Shown one piece after another: positions 1-5,769 of a stretch of 5,769 bases of DNA. The notes beneath the pieces are model-generated. The model was given only the letters and a program-made list of their open reading frames with translations, ran no database searches and was not told where the DNA came from. Position 1 is the stretch's first letter, and the number at the start of each line of letters is the position of its first letter. The DNA is from Aquamicrobium sp. (GTDB lineage Bacteria > Pseudomonadota > Alphaproteobacteria > Rhizobiales > Rhizobiaceae). Made by a program: the position numbers and the translations under genes. The DNA lies in contig JACZJD010000670.1 in NCBI GenBank assembly GCA_014860725.1, positions 1 through 5,769 of the forward strand, written 5' to 3'.

Positions 1-94
1 GCCACGGATCGAGCAGACCCGTCACATAAGCGGTGCCGGTGGCCGCGGCCACCCCGCCAAGCAAGAACAGAACAGCTTTAACCCAACCCGCCAT
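1..94 (-). CDS. N-terminal fragment of an unidentified membrane-anchored or secreted protein
   Basis: Only the first 31 codons lie in the window; the gene runs off the left edge. It starts with ATG at 94-92, preceded by GAGG about ten bases upstream (TGAGGATACGGGCAC before the ATG). The peptide begins MAGWVKAVLFLLGGVA and ends near GLLDPW. A single lysine near the N-terminus is followed by about 20 hydrophobic or small residues (roughly residues 4-25), which is typical of an uncleaved signal anchor or a signal peptide. No catalytic motif falls in the visible part, so no family can be assigned. It is divergent from the LOG gene and shares a 124-base intergenic region with it. Reality as a gene rests on the start codon, the upstream GAGG and the coherent hydrophobic leader; function is unknown. 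Confidence 0.6.
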   Translation of the reverse strand, partial: MAGWVKAVLFLLGGVAAATGTAYVTGLLDPW

Positions 95-218
95 GTGCCC
101 GTATCCTCAGCCCGCATTCACCCGCGTCTAGCCTGTTTTGCCGGCGTCTACAACAAAAAGCCCTCTGCCGCCCGACTGGCGCTTGACCGGCGGCGCGCCA
201 GCATCTTCGAATCCCGCG
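95..218. promoter_or_regulatory. Divergent intergenic region, presumed promoters for both flanking genes
   Basis: This 124-base gap separates two divergently transcribed genes and must hold their promoters unless one is read from further away. On the minus strand TTGTAG (153-148) and CTAGAC (131-126) are 16 bases apart and could be a weak -35/-10 pair for the left-hand gene. On the plus strand CTTGAC at 182-187 matches the -35 hexamer described for rhizobial housekeeping promoters, but I see no good -10 at the expected spacing. No inverted repeat suggesting an operator was evident. These are eye-picked hexamers, not scored matches. Confidence 0.25.
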
Positions 219-833
219 ATGAACCCGATTCGATCCATCTGCGTCTATTGCGGCTCTTCCACGGGCCGGGGCGAAACCTATGCCAGGGCCGGCTATGCGC
301 TCGGCCGCGCGCTGGCCGAGGCCGGCCTCCGGCTCGTCTATGGCGGCGGCACGCGCGGCATCATGGGCGCGGTCGCCCGCGGCACGGTCGAGGCCGGCGG
401 CAAGGTGACCGGCATCATCCCCCGCTTCCTCATCAACAAGGAGGCCACCCACAGCGCGCTGGGCACCCTCGACGATCTGATCGTGACCGAGGACATGCAC
501 GCCCGCAAGCACACGATGTTCGAGAAATCCGACGCCTTTGTGGCGCTTCCGGGCGGCATCGGGACGCTGGAGGAGGTGGTCGAGATCATGACCTGGGCGC
601 AGCTCGGCCGCCACCGCAAGCCGATCGTGCTGGTCAACATCGACGGGTTCTGGAACCCGATGCTGGCGCTGATCGACCACATGCGCGCCGAGGGCTTCGT
701 CCACACCGGCCATCTGGTGCAGCCGCTGGTGGTGGAGACGGCCGAGGCGGTGGTGCCGGCGGTGCTGACGCAGGCGGCGGCCACGGCCGAGATCGCGGCC
801 GAGGGCGACCCGCGGGTGATCGATCGGCTTTAA
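219..833 (+). CDS. LOG family protein (cytokinin riboside 5'-monophosphate phosphoribohydrolase type)
   Basis: A 204-residue cytosolic Rossmann-like protein of the LOG/TIGR00730 family. Characterised members hydrolyse nucleoside 5'-monophosphates, including cytokinin ribotides, to free base plus ribose 5-phosphate. Visible hallmarks are the N-terminal strand with ICVYCGSS (residues 7-14), the glycine-rich YGGGTRGIMG (41-50), the conserved R96-K97 in MHARKHTMF, and the family signature PGGIGTLEE (111-119), whose glutamate 118 and the earlier arginine are the expected catalytic pair. Length fits the roughly 180-200 residue norm. The frame is open back to a TTG at 138, but the extra 27 residues resemble no part of the family, so ATG 219 is chosen although no clear Shine-Dalgarno precedes it. 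It is divergent from the left-edge gene and convergent with rarD. In bacteria not associated with plants the physiological role is usually AMP/nucleotide salvage; cytokinin production here is not established. Confidence 0.93.
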   Translation: MNPIRSICVYCGSSTGRGETYARAGYALGRALAEAGLRLVYGGGTRGIMGAVARGTVEAGGKVTGIIPRFLINKEATHSALGTLDDLIVTEDMHARKHTMFEKSDAFVALPGGIGTLEEVVEIMTWAQLGRHRKPIVLVNIDGFWNPMLALIDHMRAEGFVHTGHLVQPLVVETAEAVVPAVLTQAAATAEIAAEGDPRVIDRL

Positions 834-840
834 GGGGAAG

Positions 841-859
841 GCGCGGCCAAAAGCCGCGC
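841..859. terminator. Possible bidirectional terminator hairpin between convergent genes
   Basis: A perfect 7-bp inverted repeat, GCGCGGC (841-847) and GCCGCGC (853-859), encloses the 5-base loop CAAAA. It lies in the 34-base gap between the LOG stop codon (831-833) and the rarD stop codon (870-868), the expected place for a terminator serving both strands. No run of T follows on either strand, so it is not a canonical intrinsic terminator. It could instead be a transcript-end stabilising hairpin or chance in GC-rich DNA. Confidence 0.45.
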
Positions 860-867
860 GCCCGCCT

Positions 868-1797
868 CTACGCTTTCCTGCGGAACAGGATCGACCAGGT
901 GTAGAGCACCAGCGCCAGGCCGATGAGCCCGAAGGCGATCATCCTGTCCACGCCGAACGGCTCGCCGAACACGAACACGGCGATCAGCGCCACGATGGTC
1001 GGCGCGATATACTGCATGATCCCGATGGTGGAGATGCGCAGCATCTTGGCGCCGAACGCATAGAGGATCAGCGGGATCGCGGTGATCGGCCCGGCGAGAA
1101 GCAGGATACCGACATTGGCCCCGCCGTCGGCGAAGAAATGCCCCTGCCCCGTCGCCTCCAACCACAGGACGTAGGCGAGGCTCGGCCCCACCAGGATCAG
1201 CACCTCGAGGAAGAACCCCTGGCTCGGGCCGATGGGCAGCGTCTTGCGGAAATAGCCGTAGGCGGCGAAGGAGAAGGCGAGCGCCAGCGACACCCACGGC
1301 AGCCCGCCGGCCTCGACGGTCAGCACCACCACGGCGACCACGGCGAGCGCCACGGCGACGATCTGCAGCCTGTCCAGCCGCTCCTGCAGCAGGATCGCCC
1401 CGAGAAGCACCGTGACCAGCGGGTTGATGTAGTAGCCGAGTGCGGTCTCCACCGTCCTGTCGACGGCGATGGCCCAGACATAGATGCCCCAGTTGACCGA
1501 GATGATCGCGGCGGTCAGCGCGGCCATCGCGAGCGTGCGCGGCGACCGCAGGGCGGCCGCGATGTCGCCGGTGCGTCCGAGCGCCAGCAGCACGACGCCG
1601 GCGATGGGCACCGACCACAGGACGCGGTGGGCGACGACCTCGACCGCCGGGATGTGGGCGACGGCCTTCATGTAGAGGGGCAGGAGGCCCCACAGCAGAT
1701 AGGCGGACAGCGCGAACAGGAAGCCGCGCGTGGCCTGGGCGCTCTCGCGCGCCGCGGCTTCCTCTTGCGCCACCGCCGGCGTGACATGTTCCTGCAT
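868..1797 (-). CDS. rarD: RarD/EamA-type drug/metabolite transporter family inner-membrane protein
   Basis: A 309-residue integral inner-membrane protein of the drug/metabolite transporter superfamily, RarD subgroup, with about ten predicted helices near residues 24-43, 57-73, 89-110, 117-137, 144-161, 168-183, 196-212, 228-248, 262-277 and 285-304. RarD-like signatures are WGLLPLYMKAV (36-46), EVVAHRVLWS (53-62), NWGIYVWAI (102-110), LGYYINPL (120-127), GFFLEVL (194-200) and GIMQYIAPT (259-267). The C-terminus RRKA is basic, consistent with a cytosolic end. The ATG at 1797-1795 is preceded by GGAAACGGACGATCCG, giving a plausible GGA-type ribosome site, and the first 23 residues form an Ala/Glu-rich cytosolic extension somewhat longer than in E. 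coli RarD. RarD was named in E. coli from a predicted chloramphenicol-resistance role; substrates are generally unknown. It lies 121 bases downstream of cimA on the same strand, so it may be read from that operon or from its own promoter. Confidence 0.9.
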   Translation of the reverse strand: MQEHVTPAVAQEEAAARESAQATRGFLFALSAYLLWGLLPLYMKAVAHIPAVEVVAHRVLWSVPIAGVVLLALGRTGDIAAALRSPRTLAMAALTAAIISVNWGIYVWAIAVDRTVETALGYYINPLVTVLLGAILLQERLDRLQIVAVALAVVAVVVLTVEAGGLPWVSLALAFSFAAYGYFRKTLPIGPSQGFFLEVLILVGPSLAYVLWLEATGQGHFFADGGANVGILLLAGPITAIPLILYAFGAKMLRISTIGIMQYIAPTIVALIAVFVFGEPFGVDRMIAFGLIGLALVLYTWSILFRRKA

Positions 1798-1918
1798 CGG
1801 ATCGTCCGTTTCCGCGCACGGGCATAGGCGCGTTTCAGGCAGAGGCTCTATCGCGGCCCGCCATGCGCCACCAGCGCAAAATACTGATCCAGAGTTGCAG
1901 CCGCGCTGATGGAACGCC
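1798..1918 (-). other. Intergenic gap between cimA and rarD
   Basis: This 121-base stretch separates two genes on the same strand. It is by far the longest gap in the minus-strand series, so a separate rarD promoter is plausible, but I could not pick a convincing -35/-10 pair. Read on the minus strand it holds CGCGC and GCGCG (1830-1811) around a 10-base loop, too weak to call a terminator, and no T-rich tract after cimA. The short open frame crossing it at 2033-1848 has no recognisable features and overlaps the 3' end of cimA. Confidence 0.3.
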
Positions 1919-3532
1919 CTATTCGGCGGCCACGGCCGCGGCCTCGCGGTTCTTCACCAGCTTGTAGACGATGGAGTCCATCAGCGCCTGGAAGGAAGCG
2001 TCGATGATGTTTTCCGACACGCCCACCGTCCACCAGCGCGCGCCCGTCGAATCGCGCGACTCGATCAGCACGCGGGTGATCGCCTCGGTGCCGCCGTTGA
2101 GGATGCGCACCTTGAAATCGACCAGCACCATGTCGGCGATCTCGTTCTGGAAGCGGCCGAGATCCTTGCGCAGCGCGATGTCGAGCGCGTTGACCGGGCC
2201 GTCGCCCTCGGCCACCGACATGCGCTGCTCGCCGTCGATGGTGAGCTTGACGATGGCTTCCGAGACCGTGCGCAGATTGCCGTTGGCGTCGTGGCGGCGC
2301 TCGACCATGCAGCGGAAGGAATCGACGTGGATGAAGGTCGGCACCGTGCCCAGCATGCGCCGCGCCAGCAACTCGAAGCTCGCATCCGCGCCCTCGTAGG
2401 CGTAGCCCTGCGCCTCGCGCTCCTTGACCACCGAGATCAGCGCGTCGAGCCGCGGGTCGTCCTTGGCGACGGCGATGCCGCGCCGCTTCAGCTCGGCGAT
2501 GAAGTTCGACTTCCCGCCCTGATCGGAGACCATGACCTTGCGGCTGTTGCCCACCGCCTCGGGCGGCACGTGCTCGTAGGTCTGCGGCTCCTTGAGCAGC
2601 GCCGAGGCATGGATGCCGGCCTTGGTGGCGAAGGCCGAGGCCCCGACATAGGGCGCCTGCGGCTCGGGCGCGCGGTTGAGCAGCTCGTCGAAGGCGTGCG
2701 AGAGCCGGGCGATGCCGGCGAGGTTCGCGCGCGAGATGCCGGTCGAGAAGCGCTCGGCGAAGGCGGGCTTCAGCATCAGCGTCGGCACGATGGAGATCAG
2801 GTTGGCGTTGCCGCAGCGCTCGCCGATGCCGTTGAGCGTGCCCTGCACCTGGCGCACGCCCGCCTCGACCGCGGCGAGCGAGTTGGCCACCGCCTGCCCC
2901 GTATCGTCATGGGCGTGGATGCCGAGGTTCACGCCCGGAATGCCGGCGGCGATCACCTTCGCCACGATGTCGCGCACCTCCGATGGCAGCGTGCCGCCAT
3001 TGGTGTCGCACAGCACCACCCAGCGGGCGCCCGCCTGATGGGCCGTCCGCGCGCAAGAAAGCGCATAGTCCGGGTTGGCCTTGAAGCCGTCGAAGAAATG
3101 CTCGCAATCGACCGTCGCCTCCTTGCCGGCCGCGCGGGCGGCCGCGACCGAGGCGGAGATGGAGTCGAGGTTCTCCTCGTTGGAGCAGCCGAGCGCGACG
3201 CGGACATGGTAGTCCCAGCTCTTGGCGACGAAGCAGACCGTGTCGGCCGGCGTCGCCATGAGCGCGGCAAGGCCGGGGTCGTTCGAGGCCGAGACGCCGG
3301 CGCGCTTGGTCATGCCGAAGGCGACGAACTTCGCGCGCTGCGTGCGCTTCTCGCGGAAGAAGGCGGTGTCGGTCGGGTTGGCGCCCGGATAGCCGCCCTC
3401 GACATAGTCGAAGCCGAACTCGTCCAGCATGCGGGCGATGACGATCTTGTCCTCGACCGAGAAATCGACGCCCGGCGTCTGCTGGCCGTCGCGCAAGGTC
3501 GTGTCGAACAGATAGATGCGTTCCTTGCTCAT
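1919..3532 (-). CDS. cimA: Citramalate synthase
   Basis: A 537-residue cytosolic enzyme of the 2-isopropylmalate/homocitrate/citramalate synthase group. It is expected to condense pyruvate with acetyl-CoA to (R)-citramalate, the entry to threonine-independent isoleucine synthesis. The HMGL-like TIM barrel starts with LFDTTLRDGQQTPGVDF (residues 8-24), holding the catalytic arginine 14 and metal-binding aspartate 15. The metal-ligand motif GIHAHDD (204-210) gives H206 and H208, and NGIGERCGNANL (234-245) is the second signature. KAGIHASA (304-311) leads into the linker, and residues about 395-525 form the LeuA-type regulatory dimer domain, usually the site of end-product inhibition. The length (about 530-540) and the form of the N-terminal and C-terminal halves favour the CimA subgroup (TIGR00977) over LeuA. 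Start chosen at ATG 3532-3530 because MSKERIYLFD fits the family; the open frame extends upstream to 3625 but only as a shadow of the preceding gene. It begins 10 bases after the upstream GFA stop, with only a weak ribosome site. An exact substrate cannot be proved from sequence. Confidence 0.9.
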   Translation of the reverse strand: MSKERIYLFDTTLRDGQQTPGVDFSVEDKIVIARMLDEFGFDYVEGGYPGANPTDTAFFREKRTQRAKFVAFGMTKRAGVSASNDPGLAALMATPADTVCFVAKSWDYHVRVALGCSNEENLDSISASVAAARAAGKEATVDCEHFFDGFKANPDYALSCARTAHQAGARWVVLCDTNGGTLPSEVRDIVAKVIAAGIPGVNLGIHAHDDTGQAVANSLAAVEAGVRQVQGTLNGIGERCGNANLISIVPTLMLKPAFAERFSTGISRANLAGIARLSHAFDELLNRAPEPQAPYVGASAFATKAGIHASALLKEPQTYEHVPPEAVGNSRKVMVSDQGGKSNFIAELKRRGIAVAKDDPRLDALISVVKEREAQGYAYEGADASFELLARRMLGTVPTFIHVDSFRCMVERRHDANGNLRTVSEAIVKLTIDGEQRMSVAEGDGPVNALDIALRKDLGRFQNEIADMVLVDFKVRILNGGTEAITRVLIESRDSTGARWWTVGVSENIIDASFQALMDSIVYKLVKNREAAAVAAE

Positions 3533-3542
3533 GGGCGCCCGC

Positions 3543-4019
3543 TTACAGCCGGAGGCCCTGCGACGGCCACACCTCGGTCTCGTGATCGGGGTGCTGGAAG
3601 GAGATGATCGCCTCCTGCCGCGCATAGTAGTCGGGATTGTCGTAGACGCGCGCCTCGAAGATCTCCTCGACCCAGGGAAGGCGAGAGGCGTAGTTGACCT
3701 GTATGCGCGGCTTGAGGTCGGAGCGGTCGTCGAAGGCGCCGATGGCGATCTCCAGCCCGCCCGGATGGCGGTAGGTCAGCGGCGTGCCGCAGCGGGCGCA
3801 GAAGCCGCGGTCGATGTTGACCGAGGACTGGAAGTAGCTCGGCTCCTCGCGCGTCCATTCGACGCCGTCCGTCGGCACCGTCACCAGCGCCGAGAAGAAC
3901 GAGCCGAACTGCTTCTGGCACATGCGGCAATGGCAGATGGAAGGCCGTCCCAGCTTCCCGTGGATGCGGAAGCGCACCGCGCCGCACTGGCAACCGCCCG
4001 TTCGTACCGTCTCGCTCAT
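3543..4019 (-). CDS. GFA family (CENP-V/GFA domain) zinc-binding protein, copy nearer cimA
   Basis: A 158-residue protein built almost entirely of one GFA domain, named for glutathione-dependent formaldehyde-activating enzyme (Gfa). The cysteine ligands are all present: C10 and C12 in GGCQCGAVR, C29, C31 and C34 in CHCRMC, and C74 and C77 in GFCARCGTPL, the normal two-zinc pattern. The C-terminal third (PWVEEIFEARVYDN, then QHPDHETEVWP at 142-152) is outside the strongest conservation. ATG 4019-4017 is preceded by GGAGGAGAGACC, a strong ribosome site, and overlaps the TGA of the upstream paralogue (ATGA), so translational coupling is likely. Most bacterial GFA proteins have no proven substrate and the formaldehyde/glutathione role of the founding member has been questioned, so only the fold and zinc binding are confident. 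No glutathione-dependent formaldehyde dehydrogenase gene is visible nearby. Confidence 0.93.
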   Translation of the reverse strand: MSETVRTGGCQCGAVRFRIHGKLGRPSICHCRMCQKQFGSFFSALVTVPTDGVEWTREEPSYFQSSVNIDRGFCARCGTPLTYRHPGGLEIAIGAFDDRSDLKPRIQVNYASRLPWVEEIFEARVYDNPDYYARQEAIISFQHPDHETEVWPSQGLRL

Positions 4020-4459
4020 GGTCTCTCCTCCGGCGGCCAGGTCCCGGTGTCGTGGTCGGGATGCTGGTAGCTCACGATCGATGCAAGGAACGCCGCCGCC
4101 TGAAGGTCCTCTTCCGTGGTGCGGGCGGGCAGCGCAGGGATGGCGTCGACATAGGGAAGCTTCCTCTCGACGCCGAACTGGATGGTCGGCGCGACCTCTT
4201 CCGGGTGGTCGAACGCGCCGATGGCGAGCGCCACGCCGTCCGGCGCCTCGTAGGTCAGCGGCGTGCCGCATTCGGCGCAGAAGCCGCGCCGGACGTGGTT
4301 CGACGAGCGGAAGCGCTTCGGCTCGCCGCGCGTCCACGTCAGCCCGCCCTCGGGCGCGGTGGCGAGCGGCGCGTAGAAGGCGCCGAACGCCTTCTGGCAC
4401 ATGCGGCAATGGCAGATCGAGGCATTCGCCAGCGCGCCCTCGATGCGGAAGCGCACCGC
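3912..4459. repeat. Direct repeats inside the tandem GFA genes
   Basis: Two blocks of identical DNA recur at a constant offset of 479 bases. The 27 bases at 3912-3938 equal those at 4391-4417 and encode the ICHCRMCQK region. The 18 bases at 3963-3980 equal those at 4442-4459 and encode the AVRFRI region; beyond them is one mismatch, then 11 further identical bases. These are parts of paralogous genes, not a mobile or regulatory repeat. The exact agreement in codon choice within an otherwise diverged pair is the notable point. Confidence 0.85.
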
Positions 4460-4507
4460 CCCGCACTGGCAGCCGCCGGTGTAGATGGGCTTGTTGTCCA
4501 GGCTCAC
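4016..4507 (-). CDS. GFA family (CENP-V/GFA domain) zinc-binding protein, copy nearer cysS
   Basis: A 163-residue single-domain GFA protein and tandem paralogue of the gene immediately downstream. Zinc ligands are C13 and C15 (GGCQCGAVR), C32, C34 and C37 (CHCRMC), and C77 and C80 (GFCAECGTPL). By hand alignment about 60 of the first 91 aligned residues match the other copy; the last third diverges apart from the shared QHPDHxTxxWP ending. The start is GTG at 4507-4505. It is favoured because AGGAGG lies about seven bases upstream, formed in part by the stop codon of the VOC gene (TAGGAGG). The gene begins 9 bases after that stop and ends in a 4-base ATGA overlap with the next GFA gene. Function beyond a zinc-binding GFA fold is unknown; the divergent C-terminus suggests that the two copies do not share one substrate. 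Confidence 0.93.
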   Translation of the reverse strand: MSLDNKPIYTGGCQCGAVRFRIEGALANASICHCRMCQKAFGAFYAPLATAPEGGLTWTRGEPKRFRSSNHVRRGFCAECGTPLTYEAPDGVALAIGAFDHPEEVAPTIQFGVERKLPYVDAIPALPARTTEEDLQAAAFLASIVSYQHPDHDTGTWPPEERP

Positions 4508-4517
4508 GCGTCCCTCC
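4508..4517 (-). promoter_or_regulatory. Strong ribosome binding site that decides a GTG start
   Basis: Read on the minus strand the sequence is TAGGAGGGACGC followed by GTG. AGGAGG ends about six to seven bases before the GTG at 4507, and its first bases belong to the stop codon of the VOC gene. This supports the non-ATG start of the first GFA gene and implies that ribosomes ending on the VOC frame stop on top of the next ribosome site. Confidence 0.75.
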
Positions 4518-4896
4518 TATTGCGCGCGGTGGCAGACGGCCTCGATGTTGTTGCCGTCCGGATCGAGCACGAACGCGCCGTAATAGTGCTCGTGATAATG
4601 CGGGCGCAGGCCCGGCGCGCCGTTGTCGCGGCCGCCGGCGGCAAGGGCCGCTGCATGGAAGGCGTCGACCTCGGCGTGGGTTCCCGCGGTGAAGGCGTAG
4701 TGCCGGCCCGGCCCCGGCTCGCCGCCCTCGTGCAGCCAGAAGTCGGGCTTGTCGCGGCCGTAGCCGCCGACCTTCGCGCCGCCGGTGAACGCTTCCGGCA
4801 CCACGTGCAGCAGCCTCGCGCCGAGCGGCGCGAGCGCAGCGTCGTAGAAGGCCTTCGCCTTTTCCCAATCGGCGACCGCAATGCCTGCATGGTCGA

Positions 4897-4900
<4 letters not shown>
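4517..4900 (-). CDS. VOC family (glyoxalase/bleomycin-resistance/dioxygenase-like) protein
   Basis: A 127-residue protein of the vicinal oxygen chelate superfamily, usually acting as a dimer of two beta-alpha-beta-beta-beta units per chain. It opens with [20 protein letters not shown], the classic first strand and helix with H4 as a likely metal ligand. HYAFTA (67-72) supplies a second candidate histidine, and the C-terminal [13 protein letters not shown] (112-124) supplies glutamate 120. Length fits single-chain small VOC proteins. ATG 4900-4898 overlaps the cysS TGA (ATGA) and is preceded by GGGAGGTGAAGCA, a near-ideal ribosome site lying within the end of cysS. The open frame extends upstream to 5353 only as a shadow of cysS. 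Members of this group include glyoxalase I, fosfomycin and bleomycin resistance proteins and ring-cleaving dioxygenases, and the sequence does not decide between these or an uncharacterised activity. The ligand assignment is inferred from family position. Confidence 0.9.

Positions 4901-5769
<869 letters not shown>

Noticed and set aside
138..218. 27-residue N-terminal extension of the LOG protein from a TTG codon
   Set aside because: The extension does not resemble the family, TTG is a rare start, no Shine-Dalgarno is evident, and the LOG fold begins normally at ATG 219.
1848..2033. 61-codon minus-strand open frame crossing the cimA 3' end
   Set aside because: It overlaps cimA in another frame, lacks a convincing ribosome site and shows no recognisable motif.
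2291..3607. 438-codon plus-strand open frame opposite cimA
   Set aside because: It lies wholly antisense to a well-supported gene and reads as an Arg/Ala/Gly/Asp/His-rich product, typical of shadow frames in GC-rich DNA.
3533..3625. 31-residue upstream extension of CimA
   Set aside because: It overlaps the end of the GFA gene, is Arg/Ser/Pro-rich, and the conserved family N-terminus begins at 3532.
3543..4868. A single 441-codon open frame that would fuse extra N-terminal sequence to the GFA protein nearer cimA
   Set aside because: Upstream of 4019 the frame is a shadow of the other GFA gene and the VOC gene; it is Arg/Ala/Gly-rich with no recognisable motif, and the real start at 4019 has a strong ribosome site.

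Overview
This 5.8 kb window is GC-rich (roughly two-thirds G+C by eye), densely packed chromosomal DNA. Product types, codon bias and the gene set point to an alphaproteobacterium, most likely of the Hyphomicrobiales/Rhizobiales (Phyllobacteriaceae-like). That placement is inferred from recognised protein families and general style, not from a database search. I see no mobile element, CRISPR array, tRNA, rRNA or phage signature.

Layout, left to right. (1) Positions 1-94, minus strand: the first 31 codons of an unidentified gene that begins with a hydrophobic signal/anchor segment. (2) A 124-base divergent intergenic region. (3) 219-833, plus strand: a LOG-family protein (cytokinin riboside 5'-monophosphate phosphoribohydrolase type). 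(4) A convergent hairpin at 841-859. (5) 868-1797, minus strand: a RarD/EamA-type ten-helix transporter. (6) A 121-base gap. (7) 1919-5769, minus strand: a tight run of five genes. In transcription order these are cysS (cysteinyl-tRNA synthetase, 5' end outside the window), a small VOC/glyoxalase-like protein, two tandem GFA-family (CENP-V/GFA) zinc proteins, and cimA (citramalate synthase).

The five-gene run looks like one operon. cysS overlaps the VOC gene by an ATGA, 9 bases separate the VOC gene from the first GFA gene, the two GFA genes overlap by an ATGA, and 10 bases separate the second GFA gene from cimA. The VOC and both GFA genes have strong Shine-Dalgarno sequences inside the preceding gene's end; cimA does not. 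cysS charges tRNA-Cys and cimA starts threonine-independent isoleucine synthesis. The VOC and GFA proteins belong to superfamilies that include glutathione/aldehyde-handling enzymes, but their substrates cannot be read from sequence. The only thematic link between cysS and the GFA/VOC genes is thiol chemistry, and that is speculation.

I found no clear new system. The points most worth a second look are the tandem GFA paralogues with patchy nucleotide identity, the coupling of a housekeeping tRNA synthetase to three small accessory proteins and cimA, and the unclear translation start of the LOG gene.
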